A program made the position numbers and the translations under genes. This document shows positions 1-12,076 of a stretch of DNA of 64,000 nt, in pieces. The stretch's first letter is position 1. Every line of letters begins with the position of its first letter. Below the pieces are notes generated by a model. That model was given only the letters and a program-made list of their open reading frames with translations. It did not search any database and had not been told where the DNA came from. Origin of the DNA: Watersipora subatra (lineage: Eukaryota; Bryozoa; Gymnolaemata; Cheilostomatida; Watersiporidae). The stretch covers positions 56,690,010 to 56,754,009 of the forward strand of contig NC_088712.1 in assembly GCF_963576615.1 (NCBI RefSeq). The letters are read 5' to 3'.

Positions 1-145
1 AGTGCAGGATTTTAAATTCCTAGATTTTAGTAGCTTTAGCTGGACAAACACAGACACATACCAACTTTGAGAAATATATAGATAAGATGGAGTTTTAATT
101 TTATGTTATCATTAAGTCTCCAAGTATTTAGCTCTTTCTTTCTAG

Positions 146-249
146 GAAAAGAAAAAGAGAGATATGAAGTTTTAGCTTTAAACAGCAAAGATGACCATCC
201 ATATTCCGATGCAGTAGATGACCAAGTTTACGAAGACATGGATGGATAG
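146..249 (+). CDS. Last exon of an upstream gene (partial; tyrosine-rich C-terminal tail)
   Basis: The sequence TTTCTTTCTAG at 135-145 is a good splice acceptor. The only frame open after it starts with a split codon (two bases at 146-147), then encodes 33 residues and stops at TAG 247-249. The tail is acidic and hydrophilic and holds three tyrosines in motif-like contexts: YEVL (YxxL/YxxPhi type), YSDA and YEDM (YxxM, the type bound by PI3-kinase p85 SH2 domains). Such tails are typical of cytoplasmic ends of membrane receptors or adaptors, but the family cannot be named from 33 residues. The rest of the gene lies left of the window. The exon call rests on acceptor, open frame and non-random composition; the signalling reading is inference. 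Confidence 0.6.
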
Positions 250-1294
250 CGTTTTTTCACAATGCCAACGTAACAAGAAGATTGGCCACATATTGTCAAG
301 TTTATGTTTATTCTGATTACACATTTTTATTACTAATTGGTGATCGATGACAGGTCATAAAATTTATTTTTATTATATGATTTTTTACCAGTTACCTGTT
401 TTATGTTTTGCTAAAAAGCATGCACCTTTGAAAACTTGTTTTACTCATGGATCATTGTTCTAGTTAAACTCATGTAAGAGCATACACTCAAAGAGCGGTA
501 ACCACTAAATAGCTTCTTAACTAATTGCTAATGATGTGATTAAATTCCCTAAAATAAATAATTTTATCGATTTTTTAATATAATTGATTCGTTAGTCTTT
601 TGCAGCAAGCCGTGCTATTGAATCACCAGTATTGAGAACAGCAACTCACTGATATGCACACGATGAGCTTTATTAGCTGAATTTTAAATATTATCCAAAA
701 ATTACTAAAATTCTCTGCTTTGATTTACATCTAACAAAAGAGAGATGACCAAATATGGTATTGGTAAAAACTAAAGTTCTGTTGACATAAAAAACCAGAA
801 GCCTTCACTAAATGTAATGAGAACTACCAGTGTCTATGTAGAGACAACTCCCAGATAAATATATTGTAGCGCCGGCAAGCAGAGCTGCCAAGATTGTAGC
901 ACTTTTGAATGATAGTCTATTAACTTGCAACCTAATTGGGACCAAAACTCATATGCTGAAATGTTTGGTTACATGGCTATGCTTTACTCTCAGGGCATCT
1001 TCCAAGCTGGCTTTGGCTTGACTTCATTGGTACATATACCTGATCAACTGGTACCAAGCAAAAAAGAAATGCTTTTACCCATAATATCATAGTGCTTGTC
1101 TATCTTCATATGCCAGATGTTCCTATGGATTGTGTAGGCAGCACAACTCCCTAGTGCCTTGTTTTCTTCCTGTGATCTGAGTGCTAATCTGTTTTAGTTA
1201 CCAGATGTTATTAAAAAATACATGTAGACAGTGAATCCTGTGTTTTTGTGAGTTTCCACTGCTAAATGAGCTTGCTTGGGGAGTAAGAAAATAT

Positions 1295-2196
1295 ATCAAT
1301 CGAAACCATGTTAAGAACCTCTGTCCTGGGTGATTTCACAATGAGTACAGAAGTGGGTAGGTATGTAGCAACTACAAAATATTTCTGAGCTCCTTTGTCT
1401 AATCATGCCCATTCTAATCTCCAGTCATGCGCACTTGCTACTGATGCAAGCAGGGCAAGTGTAAGAACTATTCTCTCATAAAATGGTGGAGGCCCAAATT
1501 TGGTGGTCACTACTTCTAAAGATGTTTTTTTTATTCTGAGCATAATGATATAATAGTTGAGTAATATTTAAAAGGTTACTGTACATACTGAACAGTTTAA
1601 ACTATACTTGGCTGCTCAGGCATGAATCATGCTCTTACCATGGGATATCATTGGTAAAGATTTGAATATTAACACATAAATATTGCGGGAGAAAATATAT
1701 TAATTAGATATTTCTCTATTGTTCTGAATACTTCTATAGATGGTTTTTAAGCTGATAATGCTGTCCAAGTCTGCATTTGAACATGGACATATACAGCCAG
1801 AATGAATATTTACGTGTTCATATTCAAGTCTTTACCAAACAGGATGTCTTACAGTTTTTGAGCGTGATGTCCCATTGCAAACGCATGATTCATGTCTGAG
1901 CAGCCAGGTATAGCTCAAACTATTAGTCATGTTCTCTAACTTTTTAAATATTTCTCAATCATTATATCATTATGCTCAGAATAAAAAAAACATCTTTAGA
2001 AGTGACCACCAAATTTTGGCCTCCACATTTTTGTGAGAGACTAGCGTTTACAGTTGTCTTGCTTGCATTAGTAGCAAGTGTGCATGATTAGACAAAGGAG
2101 GTCAGAATTATTTTGTAGTAGCTACATATTTCACTCATTTATCTAATTATTGTGGAATCATCTAGAACAGCGGTTCTTAACCTGGGTTCAATTGAA
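1295..2196. repeat. Large imperfect inverted repeat (arms about 400 bp)
   Basis: Left arm about 1295-1700 and right arm about 1795-2196 are reverse complements with scattered mismatches and small indels, separated by about 100 bp. Matching landmarks are GGTGGTCAC near 1502 with GTGACCACC near 2002, GCATAATGATATAAT near 1540 with its complement near 1964, and GGCTGCTCAGGCATGAA near 1610 with its complement near 1890. The outer edge of the right arm overlaps a hAT-type terminus. A fold-back transposon or two inverted copies of one element would explain it. Confidence 0.75.
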
Positions 2197-2510
2197 CTTT
2201 CAGGATACTGTGAGTGAGTCTCAGAGGTTCAGTGGAGGTCTTTCAAAAGCAACAGCAGAAATCACACTGATTTGCAAGGTCATGACTTTATGAAAATATA
2301 TGTAATTTGTTGTCAGTTCATCTATTTTGTTGGTTTTGTTCTTTGAACACAGTGATTTTAATGCATAGTTAGTTTTCATACGCCTGTTTTAAATGGAAAA
2401 ATATTGTATGTTCTGTTTCAACCAAGTAGAGCTTGGTGAAAGTGCATATGAAATCGGTGGGGTTCAGTACATCCGTATCAAAACCACAAATCTAGAAACC
2501 TCATATAATA
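2168..2510 (+). mobile_element. Degraded hAT-type non-autonomous element (probable)
   Basis: The start CAGCGGTTCTTAACCTGGG resembles the CAGNGGTTCTYAACC termini of many animal hAT elements. The following text (GGTTCAGTGGAGGTC near 2226, then GGTGGGGTTCAGTACATCCG at 2457-2476) looks like an interior common to such non-autonomous copies, as recalled from family knowledge. The right terminus is decayed and no target-site duplication was found, so the end is approximate. Confidence 0.4.
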
Positions 2511-3337
2511 ATGGCTAGTGCAATAGTACTAGACTACTTCTTTGGTTTTTTTCCAGTTTTTCAAATTGTTTTATAAATAACGTTTTAGTTTTTTTTAACT
2601 AGATAGCAAAGTCTCTTTTGGTAGCTTTTGTTGCAAAATTGATAAAATTTTAAGTTTTTTAATGGTAGTAAAGCAAAACCGCATTTGAATGTATCTGACT
2701 GCTAAAACATTTTACTGGCTTAGACAATGAAATCACTACTTTTCTAGATCCACAATTTACAGTATTAGTGGCTAAACAACTAGTGTAGAATTGAATATAC
2801 TTTATAAAATGCCAAGACATGTTACCACACTATGCAAGTAGTGAACATATTACAATCAACTATAAACAGTGAACAGTGCAATTTTTAACCAATCTTCATT
2901 GTAGAATGAATCATATTCTAATGTGATTGAACAAAATATGAATAGAAAAAACAGAAATAAAACGAATTCTTGACTTCAGCACTTGGAGCTGTGAAAACTT
3001 TTTTTAATTTCAGCTTTATATAGAAGTGCCTATTATAGCTCAGTTGAAGGATAAACATTGGAAGAAAGACAAGCATGTCATAGGCCTTGTGCAGTGAACC
3101 ATGCAACTACATGTAAGTGAAAAGTTATTTGTCTTAGCTTAGCTAGGCAATAAAATTAGTTTTCAGCCTCTGTGTACTACAGCCCTGAATAGGTGATCAT
3201 TTGGTAGGAAAGCAAGCTATAAGGAATTTGATAAGATAAAAGGACAAGCTGAGTGGCACATCGCGCAGGTGCTTTGCAGATCTAAACTATTTAGCCGGTG
3301 ACAGGGTAGTACTCTCTACTAGCAAATTATAAGCAAA

Positions 3338-3707
3338 ATGAGGGTGTTCATGCCGCTAGCAATGGTGCAATACGAGGGGATATCAGAGCTGGAGCAGATC
3401 GTTTATAGCCAAGTTACTATCGTTACTGCAAAACAACTTGAAGCAAACCCTGAAGAAGGAAAGGGCATCAAGGTAGCATTTTACGTCATCCATCGTGGCG
3501 GTGAGCTGATATTGGAATATAAAGAGAAAGGTTTGCTGCCAGATCTTGGCCTGATTTGTAACCACGGTGTTGGAGTAAATCACATGCCTTTTGATAAGTT
3601 GAGAAGCTTAGGAATTCGACTTGCCAACACGCCTGATGTTCTCAGTGACTCAACAGCAGATATGGCCCTCGCGCTAATGCTTGCCTCTGGTCGTCGGTTA
3701 AAACTAG
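3338..3707 (+). CDS. Glyoxylate/hydroxypyruvate reductase-like dehydrogenase, exon 1
   Basis: This is exon 1 of five (residues 1-124). The gene encodes a D-isomer-specific 2-hydroxyacid dehydrogenase of the glyoxylate/hydroxypyruvate reductase group, which reduces glyoxylate or hydroxypyruvate to glycolate or D-glycerate with NAD(P)H. The exon carries the N-terminal part of the catalytic domain, including GVGVNHM, the family's substrate-loop region, then LANTPDVLSDSTAD and a helix ending in GRRLKLG. It ends at AG|GTAAGT (3708) in phase 1. ATG 3338 is chosen because it gives a 327-residue product, close to the 328 residues of human GRHPR; a second ATG lies four codons downstream. Orthology to vertebrate GRHPR versus a GRHPR-like or 2-ketogluconate reductase-like paralog is unresolved, so no symbol is given. 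Confidence 0.93.
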
Positions 3708-4358
3708 GTAAGTACACGTAGATCATTGATAAAAGTTACCTATTTGTCAGATCATATAGCAAGCCTGCAGCCTGTCCAGTCAGGTAGATATATATATAAA
3801 ACGTGGGCTATAGGTAAACCAATGCAACCTGTTTCATGGTACTAACACTGTCACATGGTCTTGATTTTTGTTAAGATCAATAGCTAGATGAGCCAACTCT
3901 AACAGAAACCAGCAGCGGTTGAATACACACTGATAGGGCACATGAACTGGCAACAGTCAACAGTCAAGTATCTGAATGGAGCTATAATACAAGTTTTTGT
4001 AAACAATGGTACACTGCTCTAGTCATGGTACATGACTACAGCAGTGGTATAGCAATGTACTGCAGAGACTACCAGCAGTGGGCATCTACATCGCTGGCAG
4101 TCCCTGCACCTGGTCTGCAACTGCAGACATACTGGCTAAGTCATTCCTCTGAATCACAGTTGTGTACAGGCAAGAGAGGTTCTTGATCTCAGGGCCACCC
4201 AAGGACACTTCAACAGTCTTGGTGGCATCTTTTCTATTGGCAAAATAAGCTGTCAAGCAGTGTCACTTTTGACAGATGCATGTCAACGCACATAAAATGC
4301 TTGTAATGCCTGCCAATTATCTGAACTAGATAAGTTTTGGTTCAGAGGTTGGAACATT

Positions 4359-5037
4359 CACTATGTTTCCATGGTGCGCAGTACTGCGAAGCAGCCCCCC
4401 TCCGAAGTCGAGGGGATTTTACGTTTCCATGCTGCGCAGTGGTTTTCAGAATTTCAGCAAATTAGCCAGAGAAGAGAAATTGTATAAATCGAATCGCCTG
4501 ATGGAGAAATAGAATCGATCATAGATACCGAACGTCATAAACGGTCTTTTTATGATTCTGTCGTCATTATACTTTTATTTACAATACACATTCACAAGGT
4601 TTTACAAACCTTAACACACTTTTTACAAAGTAATATATTTTTAATAAGTATTTTTAAGTAATATATTATTTATACGTTAATTTAGGACTTGCCACCTATT
4701 TTTCGAAATGTGTTGGCATCGATAACAAAGTCCAGGAAAGTAATCACCTCATCATCCTCATGAATGCAGACCATAATTAAATTTAAGTGAAAGAAGATCG
4801 GAAGAATAAAAAAAACAAGATTAGCAGGACAACATTTGTACTAGTTTATGGCCTTCGAAGAATCCGTATCCACAGCATGAGAGCTATGCGCAGCCACTGC
4901 GCAGTTGCTGTTTCTTTGCTGCGAATTTGCACTGGCTTCGCACTGATCAGTGCGCAGTGATTTCAGTGCGAAGACGCCGTTTCCATGATTCGGAGATAGC
5001 GCAACTCCGAAGCACTGCGCATCATGGAAACATAGTG
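4359..5037. mobile_element. Inverted-repeat DNA transposon copy in intron 1 (CACTATGTTTCCATG termini)
   Basis: The left end CACTATGTTTCCATG and right end CATGGAAACATAGTG are exact inverted repeats, and similarity continues inward in the TGCGCAGT motif. Outside, CATT on the left and AATG on the right extend the symmetry, so the exact ends and target duplication are uncertain. On the minus strand a 31-codon open segment (4774-4679, starting ATG GTC TGC) looks coding-like but is not identified. A related copy lies at 9744-10310. Confidence 0.7.
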
Positions 5038-5527
5038 AATGGATACTAGAGCGTTGTAAAAGGCAGCGTTGAGAAGACCGCTGCCTTCCGTTACGCACAT
5101 CATACCGTGGTTGGAATGTAGAGATTGACAGATGTATAAGCGATGTCCTTATGCTTTATGTTTAGTTATCAGAGGGCCAAAAGAAAACAGACAGCTAGGT
5201 TTTTGCTATCATAGCACAGTACTGCTTCTAATTTCAAAGTTAGCATTTTTAAAGGCCATTTTTCTTATTATAAGTTCTGGAAAGCATAGATGTTTTTGCA
5301 CAATAAAATCTGTTCGGAGTCTCTCTAAAATTAGACATGAATTAGAAATTTTACATTATAAAAATGCATCAAAATATTCACCACTAACATATGAATGAAA
5401 ATTAGGTAATTCAAAAACAATACATACACTCTTATGTTTTGGTCATATTTTATGTAAATTGCAGCATAATTCATTGAGTGAAAACAATGTGTGTAACGTC
5501 TTGTAAATATTTAGTAAATGCCTGGTA

Positions 5528-6323
5528 CAGTGAGATAAGTTTTCAAGCAAGTTTTAAAAATACTCTGAAACTTCCATTTGCAAAATTAATTTGTTCCAGA
5601 AATAATAAAATAAGTAAAAAGTTTTTGTTAAATTGAAACCACTTTTACCAAATAAATAACCAAATTCATTCCAAGCCACCACAAAACTCGGACATAACAT
5701 TTGCATAATTTACAAATAGATGTAAAGATAAAACTTGTAGCAAATACATGTAAAAGCTATACTTTTACATAATAAATATCAAAGGTAAACATGAAAAGAA
5801 GAAAATGCACAAAAATAGCAGATAAAAGCTGCGAACAGTATGTTTGTTAGTTTACTTTTTGCATTGGCTATATAGATGAAGCTAAATGAATACAGCAGGA
5901 AACAAGAAAACAGCGGTCAGAAAAGGTGATTGCTGTATTATTTTTTGCTCAGAAAAAAATGTTTTTTAAGAGTGTAGAAAGATTTTTTTACATAAGCTTG
6001 AAGTAAAAAATTATGTCGCTATACAAAAAACATTAATTGTTAAAACCGAAAGTTGCCCTACTCTGTATGCGGTGTATGATAGCTTCAAGCTATAAACTGA
6101 ACGAAAAGGAAAGACATTTGTAGTGTGCTGACTTTGGCTAGCAAATGAAGCTGGGTAAAACACAGTTTACATTGCATTTATGGGTAGCGATTGGGCCAAG
6201 ACCCAAAACAAACAAACAGGCCAAAAAAATAAAAGGCCTTCCGGCTTTCTGTGTCTAGAAATATCTTTCAGAAGTCAAAGTAAAATTTCTACCAAAAACG
6301 TTTTGAAAGTAAAGGTTCTACTG
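5528..6323. mobile_element. Possible TA-flanked element in intron 1
   Basis: CAGT at 5528, preceded by TA, pairs with ACTG at 6323, followed by TA. The inner ends share only partial similarity (TTTTCAAGC against TTTCAAAACG). The segment AAATTAATTTGTTCC near 5584 resembles common mariner-like MITE interiors. This is weak evidence, offered as a candidate only. Confidence 0.3.
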
Positions 6324-6494
6324 TATTTTTAAACCAGCCAACTCAGTTCTTTTATAGAAAATGCCTTGTTTAAGTTTTGTTCATTAATCAGAAGTATGGT
6401 AGAAAATAATGATAGTAAATAAATAAAAAATGAAAATTTAAAGCATTTGAGCATAACATTTGTGATCAGACAGAAAAGTTTAGCTCATTTTGCA

Positions 6495-6584
6495 GGAATT
6501 ATCATCTCATTTTGAGAGATGATAATTCCCACAAACTCATCTCTCAATTTGAATTGTTATCATCTTATTTTGAGAGATGATAAC
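6495..6584. repeat. Two adjacent hairpins in intron 1
   Basis: The first hairpin has a perfect 14-bp stem (6495-6508 with 6516-6529) and a 7-nt loop. About 25 bp later a sister hairpin GTTATCATCT...AGATGATAAC (about 6556-6584) repeats almost the same stem. Confidence 0.7.
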
Positions 6585-7366
6585 ATCTATCATTCAAATC
6601 TGAAAGCTTTCAATTTTAGCATTCGAAATAGTTTACTTGGACATTTTGCCAACTTTGCAAGAAGCAAAAGGGACACGGATGATGTACCAACTGTTTTGCA
6701 AGCAGAACTCAGTTGATCGATTATAGATCGTGATTATTGCCACTTATGGTGTTGACGGTACAACTTTTATCTCTTCTGTTTGCTGCTAGTTTTCATTTGA
6801 AGCAATTTGTCTAAACTAGGCATATCAGTTACGATCTTACCTCGACATATCGGTAAAAGTTTTTTAAAAAGATGGCTAAAAGTTAGTATGAAAGCGAGAC
6901 AAAAAGCGCCAAACCGAAAATAGGTAATACAAAATTAAATACAAAATTACCTTTAAGTTTAGTAAACTATTAAAGTTTAGTAAACTATTAAAGTTTAGTT
7001 TTAGCTGCATGTTTAGTAGGCTAAAATCCTTCAAATGAAATTCAAAATTGGCGTTATCTTACGTAGTATTACAGGAGTATAATGTACCGAACATGTTGCT
7101 GTCAAGTCTTTCACACCGCCTTTAGCCACAACGTCTGTCTCAAAGATAAAAACTCCACAGAGTACTGTACATAGTAATGTTTTATTTTATTGCAGATCGT
7201 AACTACTAAATAGATGTTTGTTAGTTTGTGAGCATAGGCAGTGAATGACGACAATTAAAAACACGTCTCTTCCATTGTAATATCCTGTTTTCAGGTAGTT
7301 TTGTCTTAGTATGAGAACAGATTATTTGTATTTAGTTCCTCTATTTTGGAATTGTGCTTTGAGATA

Positions 7367-8159
7367 CCCTAGGACACTTATGTATTTGCTTCATCTAACT
7401 TTTGCATTTTCGTGGAGTCATCCTTTCGCGAAAATTTCATGAGCGAAACTAAACTATCATAACGAACTAGCGAATATAAATAGCTTTGGTCATTAATATT
7501 CACAATAAAATCACCATATGTATTAGAAATGCAGGCATTTTTCGTGTGTGGTTGGCTCATTGGGTAATTTCTGCTAAACTCATTATAGCTAATACACCGA
7601 TTGAGCAGCATGGCAAAGCAAATTACGATAACAGGTTTTTTGGAAAAGCCGAGACAAATGAGGAAGATGATGATATTAGTTTAGTAACTGAATTTGTAAC
7701 TGATGAGGATGAAAGTCTGGTAGGGAAAGTCATAAAACTTAATAATAATTATTGTAGTGATGAATTTTAGTACCAACCAAAAACAATAACAACCCGGAGC
7801 CATGGCCACCGCGTGCTATAAATACTTGAGATCTCATATTGGTACCGCATCAGCCACGGTGGGAGGGACCTTGACGTCATTGATAGTCCAAGAAACAAAT
7901 GGCAGCAAGCGATCAAATTGCATTATCGATCTCGTCAACACATTTCTACCTGCGGTTTACAAAGACATATTAGCCGCAAATTGAAAACAATTTCGTAACA
8001 GTGAACTAGAACTGATGAATCTAATTATGTTTGTTCCACTGCATTTATTTTCACATCACTATATTTTCGCACTCATCAGAACTGCAAAAGCTGCAGCAAA
8101 ATTTTACTCTGTATGCCCTTCACGAAACTAAATACTAGCGAAATATAAGTGTCCTAGGG
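7367..8159. mobile_element. TA-flanked 793-bp inverted-repeat element in intron 1
   Basis: The termini CCCTAGGACACTTAT and ATAAGTGTCCTAGGG are exact 15-bp inverted repeats bounded on both sides by TA (7365-7366 and 8160-8161), as expected for Tc1/mariner-type integration. Inner ends also match loosely, with GCGAAA- and GTTTCG-type motifs. Short open frames inside show no recognised domain. I take it as a non-autonomous copy. Confidence 0.75.
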
Positions 8160-8986
8160 TATGAGAAAATTGACATACAAGCTCAGCCCCAGAGAACATT
8201 AAGCTCATATATTGAGGTAAACCATTTTCATATGATTGTCTTAAGCTGCCTCCAAACTAGCCGATGACCTTTTACTAGTTTTTGGTTATTAGTTATTAGT
8301 TTATCAGCTTTTGTGACAATCAATTTGCATTACAATTAAATCAATCAATCAATTACAATCAATGACAATCAATCAATTACAATTGAACACTTCGAGCAAT
8401 AAACAATGTCAATTGTCGCTACAAATATATTTCTTATTCCTATTGGTTATTAGTGCTTCACTAAAAATAACAGCATTTATATTTACGTTCAAAGTGAAAC
8501 CAAAGTTGTTCCACATGAGAAGCTGAAACTGTGGTTACTGGGCAATGATTGGTTGTCATAACCTGACAACTGTCTGCAAATAGAACAGCCTCAATTGAAA
8601 TAAAGTTGATTTTTCGGCACGCAGAGATGTTATGGTTTATTATTGGCAGGTTTTCAGGCACCTTGAGTATGTCAGCTGGTTGGTATATTCTACGTACTAC
8701 TTGTATGCCATATTTATTGAAGTTGCTGAATTTGTATTTATATCTGGGTGACGTTAGCTTGAGGACGCGCAGCTGTTTGCAGCAACTGCTAATTGTGTTT
8801 CATAGAAACCTCACTGATTTCTTATTTGAACCATCTCTAATATCTACTTAATGAAAAATAATGGAGAGCTTTAGTTTCCACTCGTCAAAGAACGAATGCA
8901 TAAACACTACAGAACTCAGAGATCAGACAACTCCGCATAGCGTTGGTGCAGAATAAGTTCAAATTAGCTTTATGTTTGTTCTGTAG

Positions 8987-9170
8987 GTATGGAAATAGCC
9001 ATGAATCTTCCTAGTAAAGAGATACATCAAGCCTCCTCTAAAGAGATACTAGGTAATGAAATCAGCTATGCTAAGCTAGGCATAATCGGCATGGGATCCA
9101 TTGGCTACAAAGTCGCCCAGAGGGCTAAAGCATTCAACATGTCAATCCATTATCACAACAGATCTCAAAG
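8987..9170 (+). CDS. Glyoxylate/hydroxypyruvate reductase-like dehydrogenase, exon 2
   Basis: The exon follows acceptor CTGTAG at 8981-8986 and restores the codon split in exon 1 (Gly124). Residues 125-185 enter the Rossmann-fold NAD(P)-binding domain. The dinucleotide loop GMGSIG is at residues 158-163, and the end of the second strand reads HNRS (180-183). An Arg just after this strand is usual in NADPH-preferring members, so NADPH preference is a reasonable inference. The donor is AAG|GTGCAG at 9171, phase 2. The preceding intron is 5.3 kb and loaded with transposon copies. Confidence 0.93.
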
Positions 9171-9743
9171 GTGCAGTAGTTTTATAGCTAAATCCTAGTA
9201 TGTTTGCATTATGACTGAGAGGATATCAGAAACTTGAAATGTCAGTTATTGTCTCCTCTTATAATACAAGCCAGTTTTGTATTCTGAAGATGCATTGGAC
9301 AAGTGTTTTTAATAACATCAGCGCTATGTCTCATTGCTCCCTCCCCCTTTACTCAAAATACTCTCAGATCATGGGCTACATACATCCAGGAAATGCATGA
9401 CCGCTGCGTAGCACTGATAGCTGCTGCTGCAAGTTACACTAGTGGTATTCAAATATCCGTTACAACCAGAAATATTTTTGTTGAAAAAATAGGTTAATCT
9501 ACAAAACACTTTTAGTTTAGAGTTCAAAATCAAACTTCAAAAGAGATTAGCTTGTGCTAAAAAATTAATAAAATAGAGGCAAGGTTGTGTTTGATAAGAA
9601 TCAACTGTTTCAGTCAATTTTTGTTCAATAACCAACATTTTTCAATTTTTAAATATAAAAAATATGGCAATTTGCATGTTTGCAATAGTTAAATACAGTA
9701 TTTTATTGGTTACATGCTTACTGTATAAAATGAGGTTGTTATT

Positions 9744-10310
9744 CACAGTGTTTCCGTGATTCGATTGGGTTCAGAGTTGCCCGTTCATGATGATTTCACA
9801 CTACAATTTCAATGATCCAGAGATGCACTATAGATCTTTTTGAGATTCGCAATGTATCCATCAAAACAAAACTGATTAAAGTGAATCAGCTTTTGGGTCA
9901 AGGTCACTATTAAATTCATGAGAAGTCAAATAGTTGCACTAAAAAGTAATTATTTTGTCACTCATCCTTACACGAGCAACCCATCCTTAGCATCTGAATG
10001 TTAATGTAAAAACAAAGTCAATCAGAAATAATGGTGAGTAGCGGTAGAACCTTTTCCTAGTAGACACTCATGTGGGTATGGCCAGAAGTGTGCTGAATTA
10101 TTTTTTACGCCTACTGGGGAGAGCTTAGCCATGCACTATTGATTGGAATCCATCAGCTGCGAGCTTTGGAATGATTTCAACGTACTCTCACAGCAAATGC
10201 CTTTGCGCAAATTTAGCAAGCAAAAGGGCTTCGAATGCATTTGAATTTTACAATTTTATAATATGGAGTGAAAGCAACTCTGAACCCATTCGAAACATGG
10301 AAACATAGTG
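9744..10310. mobile_element. Second CACTATGTTTCC-type element, in intron 2
   Basis: The left end CACAGTGTTTCCGTG and right end CATGGAAACATAGTG are inverted, and the inner parts GGGTTCAGAGTTGC (from 9768) and GCAACTCTGAACCC (10274-10287) continue the symmetry to about 45 bp. This is the same terminal family as 4359-5037. Confidence 0.65.
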
Positions 10311-10588
10311 ATTGGCAGACATCTATTATGCTACAATCTGACAACCTCATTTTTAGGTTTACTTTTTTTGTGTTGATATTGTTAATTTTAAATAAACAAA
10401 ATACAGCGCACCTCCACCATACAACATTTATTTATTTCGATGTTGGCAATGTAAATGGAAAATGGTGTATAAAGGGTTATACAAACCTATATAGCAATTA
10501 TCAAATGCAAATGCCTCTGGATAAAAAACGTAAAAATGTTATATTCGTACTGTATTTATTAAACATTAGTAACAAAATATTATGTTAA

Positions 10589-11492
10589 AGGTTGACTTGC
10601 AACAAAATTCACATTACAGTTATTTGGTATCAAAAAGTTCACCATGTCTCACTCTGCTGTGTTGTATGTGCAAAATATGTGGAATGTGATTACAAGCTCT
10701 TAAAAGCCCAAAAACGAACAGTTAATCGCAGCCATCATGAAAACGCCGTAGATTGGAGTCCCTTTTTAAAACGGCTCAAATGGGACGTAGTTGGACACGA
10801 TAGTTTCTGTGTACATTTTCATGCAACCTCATTCATCAAAATATTTTCACAAATATACTTCCCACATTCAATAAAACTATGTCTATTATCCTTACGCGTC
10901 TGTTTCATCATAATTGTAATGTTGTCACTTTGAGCACTGATATCTCAAAACCTACCGTAAAAGTTCGTTTTTAATCTTAGCTTGAAGGAGCGCATAATCA
11001 TCCTCTGATAAACATGAGGAGTCTGTTGCTCACCTGTGATAGTCGAAAAATGCTTCAGAAATTGTTCGCGTCATTTGGCAGGAAGTACGAGTTACATGAT
11101 CAGATTACGACTAGATAATTAGACCAGGCTGAAACGGAACTATGAAGTAGGGAGCATCTATATTTGATGAGGGCTTTCCTGTAGAACCCGAAGTGTCTGT
11201 CATAAATTAGTGCTACGAGATGATTTATATTGAGCCTTTTATTGGCCTTTAATTTCACATAATAACATCACGTGTCAAAACAATAACCACAATGTTTGAT
11301 TACATCATCGAAATAAAGAGTTTCCAAACTTCGGCATTATAATGATGGCTGCGATTATCTGTTCGTTTTTGAGCTTTTAAAAGCTTGTAATCACATTTCC
11401 ACATATTTTACACCGACAACACAGCATAATAAGACATGGTGAATCTTTTGATACCAAATAACTGTTATTTGAGTTTTGTTGCAAGTCAACCT
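10589..11492. mobile_element. TTAA-flanked 904-bp MITE, deletion derivative of the 48-52 kb element
   Basis: TTAA at 10585-10588 and 11493-11496 flank inverted termini starting AGGTTGACTTGCAAC. The left 520 bp or so match the right end of the element at 48287-52593 read in reverse complement (for example TGAGCACTGATATCTCAAAACCT and CATCCTCTGATAAACATGA segments), and the right 375 bp match its left end (ACTTCGGGTT, AGATGCTC). The join is near 11110-11130. It therefore lacks all coding sequence of the larger element and lies in intron 2 of the dehydrogenase gene. Confidence 0.88.
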
Positions 11493-11784
11493 TTAACATT
11501 AGCACCTATAGTTAACTTATAGTTAACTTAGTAACTCTAGCTTCATTGCAATGATAATCATTTTCTCACTTGCTCCTTTAACGTCGTTATCAAACTTTGA
11601 ACACATGGCTAGCAAATTAATGTTACATATGTAGTTATATAGCTATATCTGAATAATGAATTAAAGTTCATAGTAAATATTGTATTAAACGCTAAAATAC
11701 AAAACGAATGTCGCTTCCGCTTACTTGTCACTAATTTTCGTTTCACTCGATATCAAGCATTTACGAAACACAAAGCATTTTTGA

Positions 11785-12040
11785 CTGAGAAGGAGAGCAA
11801 GCATCGTATCTCTTTCAGGCGTTGTAGAAGAGATTTCAGCAAATACAATATTGGTATCTTTCTGATTCTGACATATTTAGCACACTGACTACCAAGTTTG
11901 AATTTCGTGAGACACTTGGTTGTTGAAGTCATATGGTGAGAAAATTCCGTAACGAGAAAACGAAAAAACATCGTGTTCCACATCATAAGGTAAAAAAACA
12001 TAAAACAGGCACATCGTAACCCAGGATGCACTGTATTACA
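11785..12040. repeat. Dispersed repeat copy (partner about 62280-62540)
   Basis: Both copies share GTATCTCTTTCAG near the left edge, a GACTGCC/GACTACC motif, and a right part with TGTTCCAC and GCATCGTAA. The open frames across them are not thought to be genes. Confidence 0.5.
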
Positions 12041-12076
12041 CAAACTCACGTTTTACAAGCTTTTGTTTAACTTTAG

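Larger units (their letters stand above)
250..3337. other. Intergenic region between upstream gene and dehydrogenase gene
   Basis: I see no convincing exon here. The stretch is AT-rich. It should hold the 3' UTR of the upstream gene, the large inverted repeat and a hAT-like element listed separately, and the promoter of the dehydrogenase gene. No TATA box or other promoter motif could be assigned with confidence. Confidence 0.5.

Noticed and set aside
7486-7984. Acidic 94-codon frame and a 60-codon frame inside the CCCTAGGACAC element
   Set aside because: No recognised transposase motif; short and unsupported, left as part of the element.
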